From assembly GCF_910592395.1 (NCBI RefSeq), contig NC_088315.1, positions 19,944,219 to 20,008,218 on the forward strand: a stretch of DNA of 64,000 bases. The letters are read 5' to 3'. Source of the DNA: Lineus longissimus. Lineage: Eukaryota > Nemertea > Pilidiophora > Heteronemertea > Lineidae. The position numbers and the translations under genes were made by a program. Within the stretch, counting starts at the first letter, position 1, and every line of letters starts with the position of its first letter. A model generated the notes under the pieces. That model saw only the letters and a list, made by a program, of their open reading frames with translations. It was not told where the DNA came from and searched no databases. Of this stretch, positions 22,836 through 34,600 are shown piece by piece.

Positions 22836-23647
22836 GTTACAACATGTTGGCCAATCAGAGAGCAGTGACGTCATATTCGAATTTATATGCGCATATTTAA
22901 CAATGGCCGACTTCCCGCTCTCGATTCAATTTCTGTTACTAAACTCGGGTTTTGGTCAATAATCCATGAAGAAGCATGTACATGTACATGACTGTATGGA
23001 TCTACAAAAAAAGTCATAAACGTGATTTAACTGATAAGCATGTTAAATGCATTAGTGTGCATTTCTAAAGGCGTTTCACTGTAACTCCAGTGTTGCTGAC
23101 CGTGTTGCCACGAATGATAATAAGCTCCTGGATGGTTGAATATGCATGAGTTCGGCTCTCCATCTAGGGCAGAAAAAAGGCGCTGTTTGGTGAGCCGGGC
23201 TTGCCAAATAGTCACTTCCTATTCTAAATCTCACTGTTGAACTACTACAAAGGTAGACAATTTAGACAGACATACGGCCTGAGCCTTATCTACAGCATGA
23301 ATGAGGCTATTCATTGACCGACCCAGTTTTTCATATACTATGAGAATTATCATATTCTTATAGTATTATCATATACTCATCGTCTGATCGAGCGTTGCCG
23401 AGGCAGGTAAATATAAGCAATCACATTTCGATCTCGAATTATTTGATCGAGGCTTGCTTATGCAGCTGGCTAGCGAACCCAGGTCAACTCCAAAGAGCGC
23501 GCTGCGTACGATTCGCGATATCACTTTTCACCTAGTCACGTTGTGACTTTTGATGTCTTTAAGCCGAGGTCAGTTAAGTGACCAGTACAGTGAAAACATA
23601 AATCAAACCAGGCCTCATACGCAGCGTACAATCAAAGACAAAATTAG

Positions 23648-23776
23648 GGAGTTTTCGCAAATCCCCCGAAACCCCAACGAGAACGTCTATCTCATTATTC
23701 GACCTCCTAAAACGAAGTCGAACGATAAAGGGATGGGCGTTCACTTGGACGTTGGGGGGGGGGGGGGCTTTGCGAA
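23648..23776. mobile_element. R1-type hairpin MITE
   Basis: An inverted repeat of about 55-bp arms: GAGTTTTCGCAAATCCCC through CTCATTATTCGAC pairs with GTCGAACGATAAAGGGATG through the poly-G and GGGCTTTGCGAA. It is the same hairpin core as at 2246, 3882 and 34902 but lacks the wider R1 flanks. Confidence 0.8.
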
Positions 23777-23937
23777 TGCATAACTGATTTTGGTTGTCAT
23801 ATTCGCACTTAATCGGGCGAATTAAAGGGGTGACGACGGGTGATTGCATAATACGCTATTACCCCTTCTGTCTGCCTGAATAACTGCAAAAGTAATCACC
23901 ACGATTAGTTCGGCATGAGCAAAATCGCGTACGAGTG
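23776..23937. mobile_element. Terminal-inverted-repeat element, family with 39607
   Basis: The body TGATTTTGGTTGTC... GGGTGATTGCATAATACGCT...AGTAATCACC matches 39630-39775. The right end GGCATGAGCAAAATCGCGTACGA is the complement of the left end of the 39.6-kb copy. The left end here is truncated by the adjoining hairpin element. Confidence 0.65.
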
Positions 23938-24003
23938 AAATGGTTTTGTCTTTGTGGGCCCGTGCAGTGACAACGTGTATCCAACCCTGCATCCTTCTAC
24001 AAG

Positions 24004-24032
24004 TACAGCTACATACATATTATTTCCTTTTC
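24004..24032 (+). promoter_or_regulatory. Candidate 3' splice site upstream of ddl
   Basis: A pyrimidine-rich stretch ending TTTCCTTTTCCAG lies 110 bp before the ddl ATG. An in-frame TGA about 24 bp before the ATG shows it would join a 5' UTR exon and would not extend the protein. I cannot place the matching donor. Confidence 0.5.
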
Positions 24033-24142
24033 CAGTAAACAGCGGCCTCAACGTATACCAAAAGAATATTACCCGCTTGAAGTAGAAAAAAACACGGTGA
24101 TTGTGGTAATATTCAAATTGACGAGAAGATTTCACTATAAGT

Positions 24143-25072
24143 ATGAGGCTGGAGGCGACGAAACCATTAGAGGTAATTGTTCTAAAAGGCGGGATTTCTT
24201 TGGAGAGAAACATTTCGTTAGCTTCTGGAGGTGCAGTTGCAGAAGCTTTGCGGAAAAGTGGACATCAAGTACGGGAAATTGATATCGTTGAGGGATGCTT
24301 GCCAAACGATATGGGAACAGCTGATGTCGTATTTCCTGTATTGCATGGAGATTTTGGCGAAGACGGCAAATTGCAGGCTTTATTAGATGAAGCGGGCTAT
24401 AAGTACGTTGGAACTGGCGCTCAGGCGAGTGCTGTTACTATAGACAAGTATGAGACGGTATGTTTACTCCGTAACAAGGGCATAGATGTTGCCGCATCTC
24501 AAGTATTGAAATCCGTTGATCAAGCATTGTCGACGATTCATAAATTTCCTGTAATTGTAAAGCCGAATAGTCAAGGTTCAAGTTTTGGAATGAGTATTGT
24601 CGAAGAGGAAGCCGAGCTGGGTGTCGCTATACGAAAGGCATTTACAGCGGACGAGAAAGTTCTGGTAGAAGAGTTCATTTGTGGCTCAGAGACGAGTGTT
24701 GGACTTCTCTTCGGCAAAGCTTTGCCAGTGGTTGAAATTGTCACCCCTGAGGGTTTTTATGATTACGATGCCAAATATGTCTTCTCAAAAGGCAAGACAA
24801 TTTATAATTGTCCTCCCCAGAATATACCGCGTTTTGTTCAAGAGCGTATGCAGGCAATTGCAGAAACATGTTATACAGTCACCGGGGCCAGAGATCTGCT
24901 GAGGGTTGATATGATTTGGCAGCAAGAGTCAGATCGGATTGTTGTACTGGAGGTTAACACAATGCCCGGCTTCACGTCGAGTAGTCTATTGCCGAAATCA
25001 GCTGCTCAAGTGAATGTGGGGTTTAATGAGCTCTGTCATAAGCTAGCCGTGGCCGCTTTTAAAAGGTCATAA
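24143..25072 (+). CDS. ddl: D-alanine--D-alanine ligase, bacterial type, in an animal genome
   Basis: A single uninterrupted 309-codon frame, against 306 residues in E. coli DdlB. All ATP-grasp signatures are present: KGGISLER with Glu21; HGDFGEDG 68-75; ASAVTIDK 95-102; Lys140 and GSSFG 145-149; VEEF 175-178; FYDYDAKY 205-212, whose Tyr212 is the residue found in D-Ala:D-Ala rather than D-Ala:D-lactate ligases; RVD 254-256; and EVNTMPGFTSSS 270-281. The enzyme joins two D-alanines with ATP for peptidoglycan precursors, a pathway animals lack. ATG 24143 is chosen because an in-frame TGA lies just upstream and homology begins by residue 10. No Shine-Dalgarno motif is seen; a splice-acceptor-like site lies upstream and AATAAA 155 nt after the stop. 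It sits between two spliced animal genes and converges on the glutamate receptor. Acquisition from bacteria is inferred; assembly contamination is unlikely given continuous animal flanks but not excluded. Confidence 0.93.
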   Translation: MRLEATKPLEVIVLKGGISLERNISLASGGAVAEALRKSGHQVREIDIVEGCLPNDMGTADVVFPVLHGDFGEDGKLQALLDEAGYKYVGTGAQASAVTIDKYETVCLLRNKGIDVAASQVLKSVDQALSTIHKFPVIVKPNSQGSSFGMSIVEEEAELGVAIRKAFTADEKVLVEEFICGSETSVGLLFGKALPVVEIVTPEGFYDYDAKYVFSKGKTIYNCPPQNIPRFVQERMQAIAETCYTVTGARDLLRVDMIWQQESDRIVVLEVNTMPGFTSSSLLPKSAAQVNVGFNELCHKLAVAAFKRS

Positions 25073-25228
25073 TATTAGGTGAACTGTAGACTTGTTACGG
25101 AGAGAAGTCAGCAGTGCTATTCATCATCTTTGCGAGACAGCATTTCAGGTACTGATAGTAATTGAACTACCGGGTCCCCTTCTGTAGCAATTCCCCAAGT
25201 AATCAACTAGTCTGATTAGTAGTCTGAA

Positions 25229-25234
25229 AATAAA
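25229..25234 (+). terminator. AATAAA polyadenylation signal after ddl
   Basis: A canonical AATAAA occurs about 155 nt downstream of the ddl stop. It supports transcription as a eukaryotic mRNA, though such hexamers also occur by chance in AT-rich DNA. Confidence 0.45.
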
Positions 25235-25687
25235 GGCGTGCAGGATGTAAATTCTTCAAGCATGAACCTAGACATAGTGATATCTACATTACAGCCAAAA
25301 CACTGGCTGCGTCAGCAGTTCGTTCTATTTCCAGTGATGTTCTGGCCAAATGTTCGCTGTATTGAAGTTGTTCCGACAAAAAATCATCCAACAGATGGGT
25401 GCCGCTGTAGCTCAGCCACGGAACCGGTTCTCACGGTGAACTTGCTTCTACCAATGTGACCAGCAAGACGGCCAATTTTGACTGCGGGACTGTTTAAAAT
25501 CTAACGGCTGAGTGGGGTGTCGTGTTATTTAAAACTCGACACATCATAGTGTTAATTGTGGACAAGATTGGTCGCTCCCTGCCAACTCTCGAGAGAGCGA
25601 ATTATTTTCCTTCCATGCCCTACTTTACTTCTTTTCTTGTAATCGCATCTCCAATGACAGTCACGCGGTGAATCCAGCGCCGTCTCT

Positions 25688-28600
25688 TTAACTTCGGGCA
25701 GCATTCGATTGCTGAGGCCTCTCCTCGACACTGCCAGTTGTTTCCGCGTTCGTCCCCCTTTCACGAAATTCGTAGCTCTCTGACTTATTCCTGTTAAAGC
25801 GATTGTACAATAATTCACCAACGAGGACCAAAGCCCCGACAGCAATCGCACAGGCAACAACAATAAAGGCCCCAGATACGGATGCTAGATCCAACGGCTT
25901 GATAGTCCTTCCGTCTTTACCTGCTGCGCATCTTCCTCCCTCCCACCATTTCTTCTTCCAGTTGACTATGAAGCCTGCCTGTTGAATTTGGCTTATGCTG
26001 AAAAACACAGAGTAATGCTTTTAAAGCGGGTGACAGCACATGACTCATGCAGATAGCCTTCTAAAATAATGCATCATGATACCATACGTAAAGCATAACG
26101 CTACGCGCCACGACGCAGAAAATGGCGATGAACGAGAACATTGTCAACCATGTTTTAAACGATTGGCGCACTTGACTATTCGCTCTCTCGTCGACCTGCA
26201 ACCGAGACTAAACCTTCTTTGCCTAAAGTCGTTCAATGTTGTTTCGAAGCTTAATAGATAGTGTAAAACATGCGACTCTGATAGTACGTCGATTACGTCA
26301 TTGTCAGGATCATGGCACTATCCAAGTCCATCGAGGAAAACGTAACGGCGTCATAATGATTTCCCTGACCTGACATCGGCCTCGGGGAAACTTGGCAATT
26401 CCGTAGTTTTTATTTTTTCCATTTCCTGGGAAATTTGGTAATGTGTTATGATATTGTAGTGTGGAAGATGACTGAGTACAGCCGACAGTTGACTGGAAGT
26501 ATCGGCCTTATTTTATACTGCGCTAGTCCTTTGACACTTACATTTTGTTAATCGCCTCGCCGAATAGCGAATTCTTCGGAAGAGCAAATCCATATCCCGC
26601 CGTGAAGAATTGCTGATCCCCAACAGTAAACTTGTCACAATTTGTATTGGCGAGGTATTCGAAGAAAGCCTTGTCACCAATCCACGCCCATTTCCCTTCG
26701 TTCATTAGCTTTAACCGTTCTCCCCAGGCCATAGGTCTTCGTGGCATCCCCTCCATCATCGAGTAGACTTTACCGTAAGTAGACTTTGGATCCGATTCCT
26801 ATATTGACAATTTTTAAAAACAGAGCAGTTGTAGATACCCAAAACACAAAATATATCATAAGGACTCATCTCCACATCAGCCGTATTTCGCACACGGTCC
26901 CTTGTCTGTTAGCATATGCGGTGTGAGACAGCAGGGAGTTTTGGCAAATTTCCCGAAACGTCAACGTGAACGAATATCCCATTGTTCGACACCGTTACCA
27001 AGAGAGCGAACAATGCAATATGCGTGTATTGTATTTCTGTTAGGCCTACCGGTACATTCATTTTGATACAAACTATACTGTGTTTAGGCCGCACCGGTTG
27101 GTGCTGCCACCTAGTGAGAGAATATACACCGATCTCGTGACAGCTAGACAGTGTTGTTCCGTCTTTCACAGTTCGCCCACCAGCGCAGAAGGCCCAGTTA
27201 TTCCCCCGAGCGGGGACATAACAATGCGTTCTTGTTGGCGTTAGGGTCTTTGCGGAAACTCTCTATGAAAGAAACGCGTGAGACGCTTACGAGGAGACCT
27301 TAATGGGCGATGATGCTTCCTCCTGCAATACATTCTGTTTCTATAAACCGGTGACTGTGTGATTACGCATATCGCCTCCTCCAATTCTAACCCATATCAG
27401 CGCAAGATCCATGTAAAGGCCTACCGTACAATTTAAACACTAACATTATTTTGACACATCTACATGCATGTACAATACACTGTAATCTCATTTCAGACAA
27501 CTTTTGGCAGGCAGCCATCCAACTATTAGAAGCGTCGTTAGGAGAACTTCTTTTAAAGAGAAACTATAAGCGGGGGCAGGTGACTCGCTTGTTCACCGAT
27601 AGGCGTCGCTGTCAAAGCAGAGATACATCGGCTCTGTAATTCAGTATGTACTAGGAATCATTTGATCTCTGAAAAGTCAAACCTGACCCAGTTTTTTTTA
27701 GTAGGCGCATTAGTCACCTGTTAAGCAGTATCTATGATCAACAGCTTTCTCGTCCCCTTTCAATTTCTTAAGAGGAGAGAATGATCAGGAATTAAAAAGG
27801 ATTACCTTGAATAGATCATAAGTACTGGTTCCATAGGTAACAAACGGACGAATTTCTGTCTGGGATGTGAGGTCGCGTAAATTTCTGATATAGTCCGGTT
27901 TCGAGGGTACGGCGAGGTAGGCGATGAGATCTGACGTGTAGAAGGACATCACCATGATACTGAAGAAGGAGGCGAGGTTGAAGAGGGTTCTCCCCGAACT
28001 TGATACTGGGTACCAGGTAACAGACGCTGAAATAGTAATGGGTAATTCCATGAAGTATGTTCGCATAAGATGAAGTACATTTTGCCTTTCCTATCCTAAC
28101 GAAACAAGTCAGATAGTCCTAAACTCAACTGCTAATAATTCTTTGAGTGTATCAGAAAATGAATAACCACAGCAAATATCTGTGTATTGACAGACAATCT
28201 TTGATTAAAAAAATAACTATGCATGCCCATTGAATAGTTTAGATGCATGGTGATTGTATCCGAAATCTTAGTGCGCCAGTCACTTTTCAGACCATTCTTG
28301 TAAACCACGGCTTGTCGCCTATACGGTCACTGATGAAAGATATCTCATCTTGGGAAAGCTTCCCTAAACAACTGCCGTCAATTTTGTTGATCACCTCTGT
28401 AGAAGAGAGGACAGTGGAACCTCCCATAGCGGACACCTCTTTAGTAAGGACACCCTCTCTATTAAGGACACTAGTTTTGGCCCAAAATTGGTTGTTTCCA
28501 TTCCATTTGACCTCTGTAATCAGGACACATCTCTCAATTAAGGACATCACTTGTCAGTCCCGAGGTTCTCTAGTATTGAAGAGTGCTGCAGTCGCAAGGC

Positions 28601-31600
28601 CCACGCGCGAAGTTACACTAACCTTGGCCCAAGAAGTTACCAAAAATCATCCATGTGTTCTCAGTGAGGCTTAACTCATCTCCTTGGACGGCTTCATGTC
28701 TTCTCTGTGCACCCTCGGGGGTTGACCGGTTCACTAACCATTGGAAAACACCAACAACAACAATAGATACTGCAATGAGTATCCAAACAGTCGGCGAGAA
28801 CGGTTTGAAAAGCCGGAACATTTTGTCCTGAGTGTTTTTTTTCTTGGTCATGATGCCGAGGCCGTCTTGCATGAAGGGGATGGTGAAGTCGATAGCTGTT
28901 GCTCGAACTGCCGTCGCGGTGAGAGGCGACACAGCTATATCCGCTTCCTAAAACAACAATCGAGAACAAATTATTAGGGAGGTTGAGAACAACGACTAAT
29001 CAAGGATCCGTATACGAATACGGATAAAACTATGTAGAAGGAGGACGAATTTTGTGTACATTTCTATCCGTATAAATGTAGGATCCGTGATAAGTCAATG
29101 ATATAGCCTTCCCTATTTAGGTAAACGATATACAAATATAGATGTTCACAGCTTTTATAATGAATTTGACGTTTTTACAAGCTCTGTTTTTTTGTATCAA
29201 CGATTACTAGACAGCTAAAAATGCCCTTTCTCAAATATCTTCTTCTGCCATGCCCTTTATCACGGTATCCGGTGAGACAAACATATTTTATTCGTACGCG
29301 ATATTGCTCATGCATCATAACTAATTTTGGCTCACTTTCAACAAGTCGAACTCAAACGAAAAAGAATCAAATACAGACTTTTTCAGAAGTTAAGGTCACT
29401 ATCCACTTTCAACGCTCTACAAAAACTGCTTGGGGGATTTCTTCAAAGTTTAAGTTGTTTTTTTCTTCAATCAAATTTTGGGACATTTCCCTTTGAAGCT
29501 GACTCTAACTGCTTCGATAGTGACTCGATCCACATGGAAAAACCTCTACTCAATGAGCCTCAAGGCAAGGGGTCTAAAGCAAATATGCACTCACCCCTCG
29601 GACGACCATTCCGACCATTCCAGTCCACGATCCATCCGAATTCAGTGACCCATATTGTTTGTCTGCGGGCAACACATATCTAACACTGTAAATATATAAA
29701 TATGTCAATTTACTGTTTTCTTATAGCAAACACAAAGGAGAATGATAAACCTGTCCTGGGAATAACAATGTAACTGACCAACGAAAGGAGCCTGCAATGA
29801 ATTCGTCTTCTGAAGAGTGGCAATCTCGCTAATTGACCAACTTAAGTGTAGCCTGCAGTGAGTTTCTTTTACCTGAAGTTTAACCGCTTTGAGAGTTCGT
29901 GAAGAATGTCTGCTAAGAAACCAGTAAAAACTAGATCGTCCTTCGCTGTAGATGCGTTCATGATCATGAAGGGTGGATCCTGAAATCGAAATTTACGTTA
30001 AATTAAAATGCTCTATAAAATTGCTTTTGACCTTTTTCTAGAGGTGAAACAAGATCCCAAATGAGATATTGTTTTTTAAAGAACATGAGCGTATGTATTA
30101 AAATGTGGGGCCTCTGTGACTGGTGTTAAGATTACCAGAAGAATAAAGTCAGTGTCCGTGTTCGTCTATGCAGATTGGAATAATAAGTAAGGAAACTATA
30201 CAGGCCTTTACATATGCAATAACTGTCTTGTCAACGTCTTTTTGGATCACTGCATCACGTTGATTTGTCCTTGTCGGTTTGGGCCTATTGACTCCTTGAG
30301 GGGTATTTCGTGGGGGACGATGTTATCAAGATTCGCCCTGATCACCCTTTGGTAAGACAGTAGAACAGTGGGACTTCGGCGTAGGTGCGTGCGGGCTTCT
30401 CTAAAAAAGGTTGCTCTTACCGGCAGTGTCGCAACTATTAGTGTCCTATTCTTGAAATGTTTAAACTCGTTGAGGAACAAGGTATCATTGACATTGATAC
30501 CCTTCTCCTTGCTCCATGTTCCTACTCGTTCATAAACTGTCTTGTTCGCGCCATCTGTTATGGAACTCTCTAGGTCGAACATTTCTTGGCCGTGGCCCCA
30601 TCGTCGGTTCGTGGAGTTATCAAAGGAGATATTTCCCGTTATGCCCTCGACTTTGACCTGAAAATAAATCATAAATGACATGTCCTCATATAAGCGATTC
30701 ACAGTCGATTTCTACAGTATTTGATTTGAATCGATGGCACAACTGTGTCAGTATATGTATCAACGCGTGCGCTGCTTCTAGGCAAAGCGTTAATCGCGGC
30801 GTAAATGTCGAAACATTCCTCGAGAGTTCAATACTAGCTTTTCGTTCGAACCTTTACACTTCCAGCAGCGCCAATTAAAAAGGGCCCTTGGCTGTTCAGT
30901 CGCAGTGCGGTATATGTATAAGAGGTGTCCACTGCCATGTTTTTGAACACAAAATATTGCTGAATCATGAGAAAAACGCCAGTATGCTCCAGGAGCTCCG
31001 TTGTGTTTTTCGAGTCATTCTTGCTCTTAGGACTCACACGAAATGGATATAGCTTGGATATTTTGGCAGACAGAAATGGTAGATCTGAGTACGAAGTACC
31101 TTTTTTGCGTTTTTCGACATCAACTGCGCGGGCGTTTCCAGAAGTTCATTCGTACTGGCTCGTAAAACACGAATAGACCTGCATCTAACCGTGAGCGCTC
31201 TCCAACTATAAAGTTAACTTTTCTCGTCCAAGATTCAGGACATTTCCTTTTTGTTTCTGAACCTGGGAAACGCTGATAGCCAGTGCAGTGATGTACTTTT
31301 GATGGCAAGAACACTCTATAATTATCAATTTTGTGGGTGCAATCTTCGCCATTTTTGAAGGCTATTCGTGTACATCATCTGCGACTGAGACTAGTGAGAG
31401 TATTGACCCTGCTAGCCGGTCAAACTGAACATTTGAGCACGGTTCCCAGAAGGACTCGAACTAGTACGTGGCGTCGGAGTAAGACGGCTGCTAATCTTAG
31501 CTTATATTGCATTCATTGCATACGTACCCTCTTGATGGCTTCCTCGAATAAATCAACACCAGGCCATCTGCCCGTCCTGCAAGACGGCCTCTGGGAATGT

Positions 31601-34600
31601 CTTGAAATATTGTGGACCGTGACGACCTGGTGAATTACTTGTGCCAGGGTCGATATGGCATCCACAAGTTGCGACTCAACCTCCTAAGGTGAAAAATAAG
31701 CAGGTTTGTTAACCCTTTCGAAAAGCGACGAAGCAAAAGTGTTGATGCTTTCCCCAGGATTCTCACGATCGCGACTACCCATAGAGGTCGAAGTATGAAC
31801 GCTGATTTACGAGTTGAATTCGCACAGCACATGAAGAAACAGCAGAAAATGCTGATTTTATTCAATAGCGTTTTGTTGGATTGTTATTCGACAAACAGTT
31901 ACAAATTATTACAAAAACCTTCTAAAATTTCTGTATTTTTGTTACTCAACTCAGTGATACCCGGTTACATTGTAAGTCATCAATAAGTTCATTGTTAATT
32001 TAATTGAAGTGATCGACAGCGACTTTCCTTTCAGTGACCTTGACCTGGCAAAATCAACTTTGTTCGCTGGTGACGCGGAGTAAAACAACAATTGCCTTGT
32101 GTAAGATACGCAGCGTGACACGCATGCATAGAGACAGGCCCTCACGGCTTGATCTACTTACATTTTTGACAGTAAGGTTGCATGTCATCTCTTGTAGTGT
32201 ATGGGATACAGCGGAATGGTAACTTGCTCTGATGATGACCACCGGAGACTGCCGTACCGTCACACTCGCCAACTCTTGGTTGCTTACAGAGGTATCTGCC
32301 AGCAACCAGAAGCACTGCTGGTTTTGAAGACCAATATGAGCAGCCTCAAAACGAAATCGCAGACAGAAAACAAAAATTAATGTCTTTATATTTTGGTAAC
32401 GTTCTGGGCCCAGTTGCTCAAAACCAGTTTTGTGACTAACGCTGGCGTTGACGTAACTTTGCTTTAAGTCTGAGGGCTTAACTGAGGGAGATAACGCCAG
32501 GTTAAGTTAACGCCAGCGTTAGTGACATCATTTGTTTTGAACAACGAGACCCTGTTCTTGATTTCATCTTACCAAAAATGTCAATTTGAATTTTTTATTT
32601 TGTTATGTGACGAAATTTCTTTTCGAAAAGTGACTTCGACATTTTTATTTTTGCGAATCGAAATTTTCGCGAAAAAACTTAAACGCTCGCAAAAATGTTG
32701 TTGTTCACAGTAAGTTCCATCGGTCCGACAATTTCTCGATATCCGTCAAGTGCAAATGACGGTACATTTTTGTCATGATTACGCTTATTTGACCTTCCCC
32801 GTTTTTGCCTATCGACGCCAATGAAGCTGTATCGAGGGTGTCGATGCAATCAAGATTTACCCTAATTTACCTTTGGGAACACGTCAGAACAATTAGATTT
32901 TAGGCCAAGACGCGAGCTAGTTTTGTTTGAAGACAATAGACCACGTATTGTGTGAGGCCTGAAGTCATTTAACTGCGAGGTGAGGGAAAACCTGTTACGG
33001 CGAGAACGTATAGTTTACATACCATTGTGTAAAGTGTGACCACGTTCCTCTTCGTGCTAAGTAAGAGAATATTCCAATGTTGTTGCATAGCCTCGGCATC
33101 GTTTAGCACAGCTCTTGCCTCCTTGTCTGTTACGTTTCCATTTGGTACAAAAACGGTTCGCACTCTAACTCTTTCCTGCGTTAAGGTGTACGTAACATCT
33201 ACAGCCAGGTCTCCTGAAAAATGTTGCATTGAAATTTGCATTGATGACATCGTATAAAGTCTGCCATAAATTCAATCATGAAACAGTGAGCTTTAAGTGA
33301 CAAACCAGGAGAGCTGTTGATCTTGGCCCAGTTGCTTTGTCAGTAACGCTGGCGTTAACTTAGTTTGGTTTAAGTCAATGGGCTTAACTGAAGGAGATAA
33401 CGAAATGTGAAGTTCACGCCAATGTTAGTTTAAACATTTGTTCTGAGCAACAAGGCCCTGGGCCCAGTTGCACAAAAAACACGTGAGGCTGAGACTGAAC
33501 ATGGGAGATTTATGAAGCACGTCTTAACCCCTGAGCCGTTCACAACGTATGGCATGAAATGTTATCTGCATTCTGGCAAAACCATTTGAAGTTAGATGCT
33601 TTTATTGATTCTGGTCAAATCCAGCTTTGGATATGGCAAGAAACGTTTGAAAGATAGTAGAAGAGAACCTCGCGCATCAGACCCCTGCGACTGTGTATGT
33701 CAACAGCAAGACATTTAAAAGACTTCACTTTATGTCTTCATACAAAAAGGTTCTTTTGGAGGCGAGCATTACACCACACATTTTCCGGAGTAAGGAATCT
33801 TTTGAGATGTCTGCGGATTGCGACATACGAAATTCAAAATGTCTTTTAAGGAATAAAGATTGTCGCCTTTTCAGTATCATAACATTTTGACTCACCTCTT
33901 GTGTGATCGTAAATGATTATCAATCGCGTCCAGCCTTTAAATCTGACCACCCCGACCAACGCCTCGATCAGCCTCTTCTCTGGTGGTCGCATGCTCCGGC
34001 CCCCCGGGCCCAGTCTGAGATGACACGCCGGGAATTGGATTCCTAGGTGAGGCAAGCCATGTGCTTTCGTCACTGAGGCTAGGTAGCGTGTGGACTGGCA
34101 AGAAGCAATTGATATAAAACCAATGATACCTTTAGCCATCATATCACAGACTGAAACAAAACGAGACTGATAGGGAAAGTATTTTTCCGAGTATATTAGA
34201 CCACATTCCAGAGTCGGCCAGTGGGGAAGAACTAACATTTTGGTTATACATCTTGACAATGCATCGTGCCGTGCACTCACGTGTATTGCGCATATCTTTA
34301 TACTACCCGCTGACCGACTTTCGATCGCCAGCGTCGATGGCTATTTAAAAATCACTAAATATGTCGGCGATATATCGTCGAAGAGGTTAACTATGCGTTG
34401 TTGTCACTTTGAGCTAACGCATTTTAAAGTGTGTGCACTCGCTATGTTTTGTTTACATAAGGTGTCTGTCATACACATGAACTCTAGTTTCGCCGAGCTA
34501 AGACCGGATTTGAATAATCAAGAAATGGGTGAAATTATGCATTATGATCGTTCCATCCCATTCAAAATTTTCAACGGCGAACAACGAGTCGGCGACACCG

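Larger units (their letters stand above)
20650..24025. other. Intergenic region between the DED-ankyrin and ddl genes
   Basis: No convincing exon. Contents: a short GGTGACGGAACGAA motif near 20750 and 21110; a G-run at about 21920; a cluster of GGCAAGCCGGGCTTGCC-type palindromes at 22690-22830 and 23180; an R1-type hairpin at 23648-23776; and a terminal-repeat element at about 23776-23937. The frame at 22104-22460 is Cys-rich but not recognisable and has no splice support. Confidence 0.5.

Noticed and set aside
30834..31037. Possible extra iGluR exon (67-codon minus frame)
   Set aside because: No good donor or acceptor in phase; neighbouring exons 31683-31528 and 30657-30421 already join in frame with contiguous receptor sequence.
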